NCBI GenBank assembly: GCA_052168355.1
Contig: JBQLZQ010000063.1
Coordinates: 12,691-76,690, forward strand
Direction: 5' to 3'
From: JBQLZQ01 sp052168355
Lineage (GTDB): Bacteria; Pseudomonadota; Alphaproteobacteria; DSM-16000; Inquilinaceae
Length of the DNA stretch: 64,000 bases
The first letter of the stretch is position 1. Every line of letters begins with the position of its first letter. The notes beneath the pieces are model-generated. The model worked only from the letters and a program-made list of their open reading frames with translations, had not been told where the DNA came from and did not search any database. The translations under genes and the position numbers were made by a program. This document shows, one piece after another, positions 41,294 through 49,805 of this stretch.

Positions 41294-41359
41294 CCGCGCC
41301 GATGGACCGGCGCGGTCACGCCCCTGCCGCGCCGATGGGCCGGCGCGGTCACGCCCTTG
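41294..41359. repeat. Two 33-bp direct repeats, each a hairpin
   Basis: Copies start at 41294 and 41327 and differ at only about three positions. Each contains CCGCGCC..GGCGCGG with an 8-nt loop followed by TCACGCCC. They lie in the 221-bp gap between the divergent TAXI and DUF3179 genes, upstream of the latter. Confidence 0.75.
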
Positions 41360-41409
41360 TGACCGCAGTTCAAATGCGTCGGGGCGGGACTTGGGGCAAC
41401 CTTGAGATC

Positions 41410-42396
41410 ATGAAGATTTGGATCCTGGGCATTCTTGCCGCCGGTTGGGCCGTGGCCGCCGGCGTGGCTCCGGCCGCCGCCGATCCGGATGCCTGGCGCG
41501 CCGAGTGGCCGCATACCGATTTCAGCCGCCACGCGGTGCCCTATGGGGAGATCCTGTCCGGCGGGCAGCCGCGCGACGGCATCCCCTCCATCGACGAACC
41601 GTCTTTCAGCCCGGTCGGCGCCGTCACCGACCTAGCCCCCACGGAACCCGTGCTGAGCCTTGAGATCGACGGGGATGCCAGGGCCTATCCGTTGCGCATC
41701 CTCATTTGGCACGAGATCGTCAACGACGTGGTCGGCGGCGTGCCGGTGGCGGTGACCTATTGTCCCCTGTGCAACTCCGGCGTGGTCTTCGACCGGCGCC
41801 TGGACGGGGAGGCGGTGGAGTTCGGGACGACGGGCAAGCTGCGTAACTCCGATCTGGTCATGTACGACCGCCGGACCGACAGCTGGTGGCAGCAATATCT
41901 GGGCGAGGCGATCGTCGGCGAGCTGACCGGCACGGTCCTTGAGATCCTTCCGTCGCGTCTGGAATCGGTCGAGCGCTTCGCGGCCCGTTACCCCGACGGA
42001 CAGGTGCTGGAAACCGGCGCGTCGGGCCGGCGCCCCTATGGTCGCAATCCCTATGTCGGCTATGACAGCGCCACGGCGCCGTTTCTCTATCGTGGCGACT
42101 ACGAAGGCCCGGTGCCGCCATTGGCCCGCGTGGTGGCCGTCGGCGATCAGGCCTGGAGCCTTGAGTTCCTGGCCCGGGTCGGGCGCATCGAGGCCGGCGA
42201 TCTGATCCTGACCTGGACCGCCGGCCAGAATTCAGCCCTCGACACGGCGGAAATCGCGCGCGGGCGCGACGTCGGCAATGTGGTGGTCCAGCGCCGGGTC
42301 GGCGACACCCTCCAGGACATGGTCCACGACATCCCGTTCGCCTTTGCATTCAAGGCATTCAGGCCCGACGGGGTCATCCACCACCAGGACGGCTGA
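41410..42396 (+). CDS. DUF3179-domain exported protein
   Basis: 328 residues from ATG 41410, with signal peptide MKIWILGILAAGWAVAAGVAPAAA. The DUF3179 core is recognised by AYPLRILIWHEIVNDVVGGVPVAVTYCPLCNSGVVFDRRLDG, with the CPLC cysteine pair, and by MYDRRTDSWWQQYLGEAI. The cysteine pair and Trp/His residues look like a redox or metal site, but no function is established that I know of. Probably periplasmic. Confidence 0.88.
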   Translation: MKIWILGILAAGWAVAAGVAPAAADPDAWRAEWPHTDFSRHAVPYGEILSGGQPRDGIPSIDEPSFSPVGAVTDLAPTEPVLSLEIDGDARAYPLRILIWHEIVNDVVGGVPVAVTYCPLCNSGVVFDRRLDGEAVEFGTTGKLRNSDLVMYDRRTDSWWQQYLGEAIVGELTGTVLEILPSRLESVERFAARYPDGQVLETGASGRRPYGRNPYVGYDSATAPFLYRGDYEGPVPPLARVVAVGDQAWSLEFLARVGRIEAGDLILTWTAGQNSALDTAEIARGRDVGNVVVQRRVGDTLQDMVHDIPFAFAFKAFRPDGVIHHQDG

Positions 42397-42487
42397 CGGC
42401 GCCGCGCGACCATCGCCGGGTCCGTTGGCGGTCGTCCGGGAATCGGGCATAAGGGGGCGACCCTTCGTCCCCGCCAAAGGACCTGCC

Positions 42488-43330
42488 GTGACCGCACCCG
42501 ATCCCGCCCGCATCATCGTCCTCGGCAACGAAAAGGGAGGGACCGGCAAATCCACCACGGCCGTTCACCTGGCCGTGGCGCTGCTGCGCGACGGCCATCG
42601 GGTCGGCACCCTGGACCTTGACGCGCGGCAGGGAACCTTTACCCGGTTCTGGGAGAACCGGCGGGCGTTCGGCACAAGGAAGGATCTGACGCTGCCGCTG
42701 TCGATGCACCGGGCGGTGCACCGCAGCGCCTTGACCGACGGCGCCGCCGCCGTCCAAGAGGAAGCGGAGAGGCTGCAGACCGCGCTGGATGCCCTGCGCG
42801 CCGCCACGGATTTCGTGATCATCGATACGCCCGGCAGCGACAACAATCTGAGCCGCATGGGGCACGCACGGGCCGACATGCTGGTTACCCCGGTCAACGA
42901 CAGCTTTATCGACCTCGATCTTCTGGGTGACATCGACCCGGAGACGTTGCGGGTCCGGCGGCCCAGCACCTATGCCGAGATGGTGTGGGAGCAGCGCAAG
43001 CAGCGGGCCATCCGCGACGGCGGGTCGATCGACTGGGTGGTCATCCGCAACCGCCTGAGCGCCCTGGATGCCCGCAACAAGCGCGAGGTGGCCGACGTGC
43101 TGGTCGCGTTGTCGCGGCGGTTCGGGTTCCGCAGCACGCCGGGTTTCGGCGAGCGGGTGATCTTTCGCGAGCTGTTCCTGAAGGGCTTGACCCTGCTCGA
43201 CCTGCGCGAGGCGGAGATCGAGGGCGGCCTGACCATGAGCCATATTGCCGCGCGGCAGGAGGTCCGGACCCTGGTCGAGGCCGTGGGCCTGACGCGCGTC
43301 GGAACCCAGGATCGGCTCAAGGCGGGCTGA
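42488..43330 (+). CDS. mipZ: Division-plane positioning ATPase MipZ
   Basis: 280 residues from GTG 42488 with AAAGGA upstream. The deviant Walker A GNEKGGTGKST (13-23), FVIIDTPGSDNNLSR (Walker B/switch) and VTPVNDSFIDLDLLG are MipZ-specific. In Caulobacter MipZ forms a bipolar gradient with ParB and inhibits FtsZ away from midcell. MipZ is largely restricted to alphaproteobacteria, which supports the taxonomic call. It is followed by a VWA gene after 94 bp. Confidence 0.95.
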   Translation: MTAPDPARIIVLGNEKGGTGKSTTAVHLAVALLRDGHRVGTLDLDARQGTFTRFWENRRAFGTRKDLTLPLSMHRAVHRSALTDGAAAVQEEAERLQTALDALRAATDFVIIDTPGSDNNLSRMGHARADMLVTPVNDSFIDLDLLGDIDPETLRVRRPSTYAEMVWEQRKQRAIRDGGSIDWVVIRNRLSALDARNKREVADVLVALSRRFGFRSTPGFGERVIFRELFLKGLTLLDLREAEIEGGLTMSHIAARQEVRTLVEAVGLTRVGTQDRLKAG

Positions 43331-43424
43331 ACTTCGCGCCTCCGCCCCCTAGATAATAGTAAGGTAACAGGGGACGGCCGGCCCGGACGGTGGGGCCCGG
43401 CCTGCAGTGACGAGGGAGGCGGCC

Positions 43425-44141
43425 ATGGCGGACCCAAAGGGGCGGGTTCCCGCGGCGGGAGGAAGCCGAAGCGCGGTCGATGCTTTTTTGCATCGGCTGG
43501 CCGCTGCCCCCGTGCCGCGACCGGCGGGATCGCGCGGCCGTCTGATCTTTGCCATGGACGCGACCGCCAGCCGGGAACCGACCTGGGACCGGGCCTGCCA
43601 TATCCAGGCCGAGATGTTCGCCGCCACCGCCGACCTTGGCGGTTTGGATGTGCAACTGGTGTTCTACCGGGGATTTCGAGAGTGCAAGACCAGCCCGTGG
43701 CTGTCGGACGCGGCGGCGCTGGCCCGGCGGATGACCGCCGTGCGCTGCATGGCCGGCCACACGCAGCTTGGCCGCGTTCTCAACCACGCGGCGGTGCAGA
43801 CCCGCAAGCAAAAGGTGAACGCGCTGGTCTTCGTCGGCGACTGCTTTGAGGAAGACCCCGACGCCGTGGGCCACGCGGCCGGGGAATTGGGGATGCTGGG
43901 CGTGCCGGTGTTCCTGTTTCAGGAAGGCCAGGACCCGGCGGCGCGGCGCATGTTCCAGCAGATCGCCCGGCTTACCGGCGGCGCCTACTGCCCGTTCGAT
44001 CTGGCCAGCGCCCAGCAGCTCAAGGATCTGCTGGGCGCGGTCGCCGTCTACGCGGCCGGCGGACGCGCCGCGCTGGAAGACTACGGTCGCAGCCGTGGCG
44101 GCGCGGCGCAGCAGCTCACCCACCAGTTCGACAAGAAGTAG
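43425..44141 (+). CDS. VWA-like domain protein
   Basis: 238 residues from ATG 43425, chosen over GTG 43407 because GAGGG lies just upstream. A von Willebrand A-like fold is suggested by strand 1 RLIFAMDATASRE, with MIDAS-type D-x-T-x-S, the VQLVFYRGF strand, HTQLGRVLNHA (MIDAS Thr candidate) and NALVFVGDCFEEDPD. No signal peptide, so probably cytosolic. It lies between mipZ and a membrane J-protein gene (6-bp gap to the latter), suggesting a shared operon. Function unknown. Confidence 0.75.
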   Translation: MADPKGRVPAAGGSRSAVDAFLHRLAAAPVPRPAGSRGRLIFAMDATASREPTWDRACHIQAEMFAATADLGGLDVQLVFYRGFRECKTSPWLSDAAALARRMTAVRCMAGHTQLGRVLNHAAVQTRKQKVNALVFVGDCFEEDPDAVGHAAGELGMLGVPVFLFQEGQDPAARRMFQQIARLTGGAYCPFDLASAQQLKDLLGAVAVYAAGGRAALEDYGRSRGGAAQQLTHQFDKK

Positions 44142-44147
44142 GATCGC

Positions 44148-44852
44148 ATGTTGCAGGTCATCATATTGGGCGTCTGCCTATTGGTCGGCCTGGCCTTGCT
44201 CAGCCGCTGGTTCGTCAACGCCGAGCCGAAAAACCTGGCCAAGGGGCTTCGGTACGGCGCGATCGCCTTGGCGGTTCTGCTGATCGTGATCCTGGCGGTC
44301 GCCGGCCGATTGGGGTCGGCGTTGGGCATGATGATGGTCCTGATCCCGGTCGTCATGCGATGGCGGGCGCTGGCCAACCGGTTCAAGGCGGCGGCTGGGC
44401 CGCGGCCCGGTCAATCGTCGGACCTGAGCACCGGCTGGCTGAACGTCACGCTCGATCACGATACCGGAGCGATGGACGGCACGGTCCGTCGCGGACGGTT
44501 CGAAGGGCGGACGCTGGGCAGTCTCAGCCTCGACGAGGTACGGGCGCTTTACGTCGAGTGCAGCCACCAGGACCCGGAATCGGCGTCCGTCGTGGAAGCC
44601 TATCTTCAGCGCACCTATGGCCAGGACTGGCATTCCGGCGGCGAAGACCAACAGCAGTCGCCGCCATCGTCCGCCGGTTCCATGACCCGGGAGGAGGCGT
44701 ACGAGATCCTGGGCCTGGAGCCCAGCGCCGACGAGACCGCCATCCGCGACGCCTACCATCGGCTGATGAAGAAGGTCCATCCCGATCAGGGCGGGTCGGA
44801 TTATTTCGCGGCCAAGGTCAACCAGGCCAAGGATCTGCTGCTGGACCGCTGA
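44148..44852 (+). CDS. Membrane-anchored J-domain protein resembling TimB/Pam18 (Tim14)
   Basis: 234 residues. One or two N-terminal helices (1-20 and 36-70), then a middle domain (95-160), then a C-terminal J domain (179-234) with HPD at 211-213. The HPDQGGSDYFAAKVNQAKDLLL end is closer to the mitochondrial import-motor J protein Pam18/Tim14 than to DnaJ. Caulobacter TimB is the described bacterial relative. The role is to stimulate an Hsp70, likely DnaK, at the inner membrane. Confidence 0.82.
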   Translation: MLQVIILGVCLLVGLALLSRWFVNAEPKNLAKGLRYGAIALAVLLIVILAVAGRLGSALGMMMVLIPVVMRWRALANRFKAAAGPRPGQSSDLSTGWLNVTLDHDTGAMDGTVRRGRFEGRTLGSLSLDEVRALYVECSHQDPESASVVEAYLQRTYGQDWHSGGEDQQQSPPSSAGSMTREEAYEILGLEPSADETAIRDAYHRLMKKVHPDQGGSDYFAAKVNQAKDLLLDR

Positions 44853-44876
44853 TCGGCCGGCCGGCACGGATGCCGC

Positions 44877-45740
44877 TCAGGTCCGCTTCAGGATGGCCCA
44901 CATGTTGTCGCTGGTCGGCAGCTTCCAGGTCGGGGCGAAGCAGGTGGCAAAGCCGGCGCGCCTGGCCAGGGCACGCAACGTGGCGGGCGTGAAATAGTTG
45001 AGATGGTCGGGAAACCGGAACCCGCACCATTTGGCGCCCGTGACCTGCCGGTTGACGGAGCCATAATTGGGCACCTTGACGATGGCGATCCCGTTCGGCG
45101 CCAGGGTTCGATGGAGTTCCGACAAGACTTCGGCCGGATGCAGCTCGTGCTCCAGATAGGATCGTAGCGTCGCGGCGGAAAAGAAGCCCGCGTCGCATTG
45201 TTTCAGCCCGTCAAGGGAACTGTCGTTGATGCAGTGCCCCCCGCGCGCCGAAAACCGTTCCTGAGCCTGGCGCGCCAGCGCGGTGGAGATTTCGACCCCG
45301 TGGGGGATGAAGCGGGCCTCCAGACCTTCCATCTGGCCGCCATCGCCGCAGCCCAGATCGATGACCCGGCCGGGCGCGGCGTGGACGGCCAGCAGGGCCG
45401 GCATCGTCTTGCGCGGGAACAGGCGCATGCGCCACCGCGTGGCCTTGCTCAGACGATAGGAGACCGGCCGAATGGCTGCCCGGCGCTGCTCCTCGGCCTT
45501 CGATGTCCGTTCCCAGGCATGGCTCTCGAACAGGGCGGCGTAGTCCGGAGCCTGGATCAGATAGACCAAACCGCAGGCCTGGCAGGCCTTCATGGGCCAC
45601 CGCGCGTCGGAATAGCGCGTGACCGGCGTCTGGGCGTTGGCATCGCCGCAAGCCGGGCAGACCCGCTGGATCGGGGCCGGGTCGGCGGTGTCCGCCGCGG
45701 ACGAGGGGGAGACGGCGGGCGGCGGTGGGGCGAAACTCAT
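44877..45740 (-). CDS. Zinc-ribbon-bearing class I SAM methyltransferase
   Basis: 287 residues from ATG 45740. An N-terminal ribbon has CPACG and CQACGLVY. The methyltransferase core follows: GRVIDLGCGDGGQMEGLEARF (SAM loop), GVEISTALARQAQ and the FFSAATLRSYLEHELHPAEVLSELHRTL segment. C-terminal PDHLNYFTPATLRALARRAGF is typical of sugar or natural-product methyltransferases near surface polysaccharide genes, consistent with galU-ugd-pgm next door. Convergent with the J-protein gene. Confidence 0.82.
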   Translation of the reverse strand: MSFAPPPPAVSPSSAADTADPAPIQRVCPACGDANAQTPVTRYSDARWPMKACQACGLVYLIQAPDYAALFESHAWERTSKAEEQRRAAIRPVSYRLSKATRWRMRLFPRKTMPALLAVHAAPGRVIDLGCGDGGQMEGLEARFIPHGVEISTALARQAQERFSARGGHCINDSSLDGLKQCDAGFFSAATLRSYLEHELHPAEVLSELHRTLAPNGIAIVKVPNYGSVNRQVTGAKWCGFRFPDHLNYFTPATLRALARRAGFATCFAPTWKLPTSDNMWAILKRT

Positions 45741-46078
45741 GAGACTCCTTATCCGGCGTCGGCCGTTGGCAAGCGCCGATTTGGACGAGCGGAGGGGGGA
45801 AGAGCGATCGTTACGTTCTCCGCCGATCCGCCACACCGGTCAAGCGCCCATGGCCTTTCCCCAGAAAAACGCTTAGGGACCGCATTTTCCCAAACGGGCC
45901 TTATCATCCATGAAGGGAATAGTGATCGTAACTAAAGAGCGACGAATTCCTGCACGGAGCTTAATAAAACGTCGTGATTTCAAGTCTTTTGCGGCTTTTT
46001 AGGGGCAAACCTTGCACAGTTGCCTACCGTTATGGCACAACCCGCGTGCTCTTCCGAAACGATGGTCGAAAGCCAGTT
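45741..46078. other. 338-bp divergent intergenic region
   Basis: It lies between the methyltransferase and galU starts, is AT-richer in its right half (45880-46070), and should contain both promoters. I find no convincing -35/-10 pair or long palindrome. An in-frame extension of galU to about 45974 exists but is not GalU-like. Confidence 0.5.
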
Positions 46079-46945
46079 GTGAAGCCCATCAGAAAAGCCG
46101 TTTTCCCGGTTGCGGGCCTTGGCACCCGCTTTCTTCCGGCCACCAAGGCGATCCCGAAAGAAATGCTGCCCGTCGTCGACCGACCCGTCCTGCAATACGC
46201 GGTGGACGAGGCCCGGGCCGCCGGGATCGAAGAGTTCATCTTTGTCAGCAGCCGGGGCAAGACGGTCCTGGAGGATCATTTCGACCGGCACTTCGAGTTG
46301 TATGACCTTCTGGAGAAGCGGGGCAAGACCGACGCGCTGGCCGAGGCGCAATCGTCGGATCTGCCGGTAGCGGCGGTCACCGTGGTCCGGCAGCCCGAAC
46401 CCCAGGGACTGGGACACGCGGTCTGGTGCGCCCGGCATGTGGTCGGGGACGAACCGTTCGCCGTTCTCCTGCCCGACGACGTGTTCATGAGCGATCCGCC
46501 CGTTCTCAAGCAGATGGTCGATGCCTACAACGATGTCGGCGGCAGCGTCGTGGGCGTTGTCGACGTGCCGCGCGAGCATACGGTGCGCTACGGCATCCTC
46601 GACGTAGAAAGCGACGATGGCCGGATGGCGTCGGTGCGGGGCATGGTCGAGAAGCCGAAACCGGAGGATGCGCCGTCGACACTGTCCATCGTCGGCCGTT
46701 ATATCCTCCAGCCCCAGGTGTTCGACTTTCTCGATCGGGGGGTCAAAGGCGCCGGGAACGAAATACAGCTGACCGACGCCATGGCTTCCCTGATCGGGGT
46801 CCAGCCTTTCCACGGTCTGCGCTATGGCGGGCAGCGGTTCGATTGCGGCGACAAGGCCGGCTTTGTGGCCGCCAATGTCGCCTTCGCGCTGGCCAGGGAC
46901 GATCTGGGTCCCAAGGTCCGCGCTCTTCTCAAAGGGGTGTTGTAG
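46079..46945 (+). CDS. galU: UTP-glucose-1-phosphate uridylyltransferase
   Basis: 288 residues if started at GTG 46079, which gives the standard N-terminus VKPIRKAVFPVAGLGTRFLPATKAIPKEMLP; an upstream ATG-initiated form cannot be excluded, and no strong ribosome site is seen. Other motifs are PVLQYAVDEARAAGI, QGLGHAV, LLPDDV and GGQRFDCGDKAGFV. It makes UDP-glucose, the substrate of the next gene product. Start confidence is lower than gene confidence. Confidence 0.94.
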   Translation: MKPIRKAVFPVAGLGTRFLPATKAIPKEMLPVVDRPVLQYAVDEARAAGIEEFIFVSSRGKTVLEDHFDRHFELYDLLEKRGKTDALAEAQSSDLPVAAVTVVRQPEPQGLGHAVWCARHVVGDEPFAVLLPDDVFMSDPPVLKQMVDAYNDVGGSVVGVVDVPREHTVRYGILDVESDDGRMASVRGMVEKPKPEDAPSTLSIVGRYILQPQVFDFLDRGVKGAGNEIQLTDAMASLIGVQPFHGLRYGGQRFDCGDKAGFVAANVAFALARDDLGPKVRALLKGVL

Positions 46946-47027
46946 GGCCAACGGCCGCTAGGCCTGCTGGTTCCGGCGTCGCTTCGCCCTATTCAACTGA
47001 CGTGCCAAATTTTTAGGAGATGCGGCT

Positions 47028-48350
47028 GTGCGTATTGCCATGATCGGAACGGGGTATGTCGGGCTCGTCTCCGGCGCCTGCTTTTCGGAATTCGGCGTCG
47101 ACGTGGTGTGCGTCGACAAGGACCAGAGCAAGATCGCGCGGCTGAAGGCCGGGGAAATCCCGATCTATGAGCCGGGCCTCGACTCCCTGGTGGAAAAGAA
47201 CGTCAGGGCAGGCCGCCTGTCGTTCACCCTCGATCTCGAGGAGGCGATGAAGGGGGCGGACGCGGTGTTCATCGCGGTCGGCACGCCGACCCGGGGCAAC
47301 GACGCCCATGCCGATCTGTCCTATGTCTTCGCCGCCGCCAAGGAGGTGGCGCGGAACCTTGATGGATACACGGTGGTGGTGACCAAGTCGACGGTGCCCG
47401 TCGGCACCGGGAAAGAGATCGAACGCACCATCCGCGAGGCCCGGCCGGATGCCGATTTCGATATCGCCTCCAACCCCGAATTCCTGCGCGAAGGATCGGC
47501 GATCGGCGATTTCATGCGGCCGGACCGGGTCGTGATCGGCGGCACGTCGGAACGCGCCACGGACGTGGTGCGCGCCCTGTATCGGCCGCTCTACCTCATC
47601 GACACGCCGGTCGTGCTGACCAACATCGAAACCGCCGAGTTGATCAAGTACGCCGCCAACGCCTTCCTGGCGACCAAGATCACCTTCATCAACGAGGTGG
47701 CGGATTTCTGCGAGAAGGTTGGGGCCGACGTGCACGACGTGGCGCGGGCCATGGGCCTGGACGGACGGATCGGGTCGAAGTTCCTTCACGCCGGCCCCGG
47801 TTTCGGCGGGTCGTGCTTCCCCAAGGACACCATGGCCTTTTCCGCGTCCGGCCAGAAGTACGGATCGCCGCAGAAAATCGTCGAGGCGGTGGTGGATATC
47901 AACACCAGACGCAAGCAGCGGATGGCCGATCGGGTTGTCGAGGCGATGGGCGGTTCCCTGGCGGGCAAGACCGTGGCCGTCCTGGGCCTCGCCTTCAAGC
48001 CGAACACCGACGACATGCGCGATGCCCCCAGCCTGGACATCGTGCCGGCGCTGCAGGCGGCGGGGGCGACCGTCCGCGCCTTCGATCCGGCCAGCATGCA
48101 CGAGGCCGGCAAGTCCCTGAAGAACGTGACGTTCTGCAAGGACGCCTATGACGCTCTTGACGGCGCCGACATCATGACCATCCTGACCGAGTGGAACGAG
48201 TTCCGCGCCCTGGACCTGGATCGGGTGAAACGGCTCCTCAAGAACCCGATCATGGTCGATCTGCGCAACATCTATAAGCCACACCAGATGGCCCGGGAGG
48301 GCTTCACCTATCTGAGTATCGGCCGTCAAAGCATACCGGCGCATTCTTAA
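47028..48350 (+). CDS. ugd: UDP-glucose 6-dehydrogenase
   Basis: 440 residues from GTG 47028, with AGGAG 10 bp upstream. NAD-binding MRIAMIGTGYVGLVSGACFSE, the hinge EFLREGSAIGDFMRPDRVVIG, and the catalytic Cys C263 in GPGFGGSCFPKD are complete. Oxidises UDP-glucose to UDP-glucuronate for capsule or exopolysaccharide. Same orientation as galU (82-bp gap) and the mutase gene (25-bp gap). Confidence 0.97.
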   Translation: MRIAMIGTGYVGLVSGACFSEFGVDVVCVDKDQSKIARLKAGEIPIYEPGLDSLVEKNVRAGRLSFTLDLEEAMKGADAVFIAVGTPTRGNDAHADLSYVFAAAKEVARNLDGYTVVVTKSTVPVGTGKEIERTIREARPDADFDIASNPEFLREGSAIGDFMRPDRVVIGGTSERATDVVRALYRPLYLIDTPVVLTNIETAELIKYAANAFLATKITFINEVADFCEKVGADVHDVARAMGLDGRIGSKFLHAGPGFGGSCFPKDTMAFSASGQKYGSPQKIVEAVVDINTRRKQRMADRVVEAMGGSLAGKTVAVLGLAFKPNTDDMRDAPSLDIVPALQAAGATVRAFDPASMHEAGKSLKNVTFCKDAYDALDGADIMTILTEWNEFRALDLDRVKRLLKNPIMVDLRNIYKPHQMAREGFTYLSIGRQSIPAHS

Positions 48351-48375
48351 GTCGGAGACCCAACGGGAGACCGCC

Positions 48376-49773
48376 ATGAGCGACGCGTACACGTTCGACG
48401 AGACCATCCTGCGCGAATACGACATCAGGGGGATCGTCGGGAAAACCCTTACGGCGGCGGATGCCAAGGCCGTGGGCCGGGCATTCGGCACAATGGTGGC
48501 GCGCAAGGGCGGGACCGCGGTCTGCGTCGGGTATGACGGCCGGGCCAGTTCGCCGGACCTCGAGGCGGCGATGGTGGCCGGGCTGACGGCCGCCGGGATC
48601 GACGTGGCCCGTATCGGTCTGGGCCCGACACCGATGCTCTACTTTTCCGTCAAGCATCTCGGTGCCGCGGCCGGCGTCATGATCACCGGATCCCACAATC
48701 CGCCGGAATACAACGGCATCAAGATGACCTGGTCGGATGGCCCCGTTTACGGCGCCCAGATCCAGGAGATCGGCAAACTGTCAAAGGCCGGCGATCTGGC
48801 CTCGGGCGCCGGTTCGGAACGGAAAGAGGCGGTGGACGACGCCTATCTCGACCGGCTGCTTCAGGATTACGACGGCAACCGTCCGCTGACCGTCGCCTGG
48901 GACGCGGGCAACGGCGCCGCCGGCGAGATCATGGTCCGTCTGACCCAACGCCTGCCGGGCAAGCATGTCCTGCTGTTCGAGGACATCGACGGGATGTTTC
49001 CCAACCACCATCCCGACCCGACGATTCCGGAAAATCTGGTCTTTCTGCAGAAGGCGGTGGCCGACAACAAGTGCGATATCGGCATCGCCTTCGACGGCGA
49101 CGGCGACCGGATCGGCGCCATCGACGAAAAGGGCAGGATCATCTGGGGCGACCAGCTTGTCGCCATCTATGCCGGCGAGGTGCTGGCCGACCGGCCCGGC
49201 GCCACCATCATCGCCGACGTCAAGGCCAGCCAGACCCTGTTCGACGAAATCGCGCGCCTGGGCGGCAAGCCGCTGATGTGGAAGACGGGCCATTCCCTGC
49301 TCAAGGCAAAGATGGCCGAAACCAAATCGCCCCTGGCCGGCGAGATGTCGGGGCACATCTTTTTCGCCGACAAGTATTACGGGTACGACGACGCGCTCTA
49401 TTGCGCGGTCCGCCTGATCGCCCTGGTCGCCAAGTCCGGCGTCAAGCTGTCGGATCTGCGCGACCGGCTGCCGGAGGTGTTGAACACGCCCGAGGTGCGC
49501 TTCCAGGTCGACGAAAGCCGGAAGTTCGCGGTGATCGAAGAGATCAAGGAACGGCTGGCCGACAGCCCCGCCGAGGTCAACGACATCGACGGCGTTCGCG
49601 TCAAGTCGGCCGACGGCTGGTGGTTGCTGCGCGCGTCCAACACCCAGGACGTGCTGGTCGCCCGGGCCGAGAGCCAGACCAAGGAGGGGCTGGAGCGGCT
49701 GAAGGCGCAGATTGCCGAGCAACTGCAGAAAAGCGGGTTGCCCCAGCCGGATTTCGCATCCGGCGGGCATTGA
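48376..49773 (+). CDS. Phosphomannomutase/phosphoglucomutase
   Basis: 465 residues, AlgC-type alpha-D-phosphohexomutase. The phosphoserine is S106 in ITGSHNPPEYNG, the Mg2+ loop is FDGDGDRIG at 239-247, the sugar-binding loop is GEMSGHIFF, and the phosphate site is WWLLRASNTQDVLV. It interconverts hexose 6- and 1-phosphates, feeding GalU with glucose-1-P (and GDP-mannose synthesis). Confidence 0.94.
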   Translation: MSDAYTFDETILREYDIRGIVGKTLTAADAKAVGRAFGTMVARKGGTAVCVGYDGRASSPDLEAAMVAGLTAAGIDVARIGLGPTPMLYFSVKHLGAAAGVMITGSHNPPEYNGIKMTWSDGPVYGAQIQEIGKLSKAGDLASGAGSERKEAVDDAYLDRLLQDYDGNRPLTVAWDAGNGAAGEIMVRLTQRLPGKHVLLFEDIDGMFPNHHPDPTIPENLVFLQKAVADNKCDIGIAFDGDGDRIGAIDEKGRIIWGDQLVAIYAGEVLADRPGATIIADVKASQTLFDEIARLGGKPLMWKTGHSLLKAKMAETKSPLAGEMSGHIFFADKYYGYDDALYCAVRLIALVAKSGVKLSDLRDRLPEVLNTPEVRFQVDESRKFAVIEEIKERLADSPAEVNDIDGVRVKSADGWWLLRASNTQDVLVARAESQTKEGLERLKAQIAEQLQKSGLPQPDFASGGH

Positions 49774-49781
49774 CGCCCGAA

Positions 49782-49803
49782 AGGGGCGACCCCTAGCTTT
49801 TTT
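49782..49803 (+). terminator. Terminator of the galU-ugd-mutase unit
   Basis: AGGGG-CGA-CCCCT (49782-49794) followed by AGC and then TTTTTT. The stem is short, but the T tract is good. It lies in the 32-bp convergent gap to the carboxypeptidase gene. Confidence 0.55.
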
Positions 49804-49805
49804 CT

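Noticed and set aside
45974..46078. N-terminal extension of galU
   Set aside because: The 35 added residues are not GalU-like and lie in the AT-rich promoter region.
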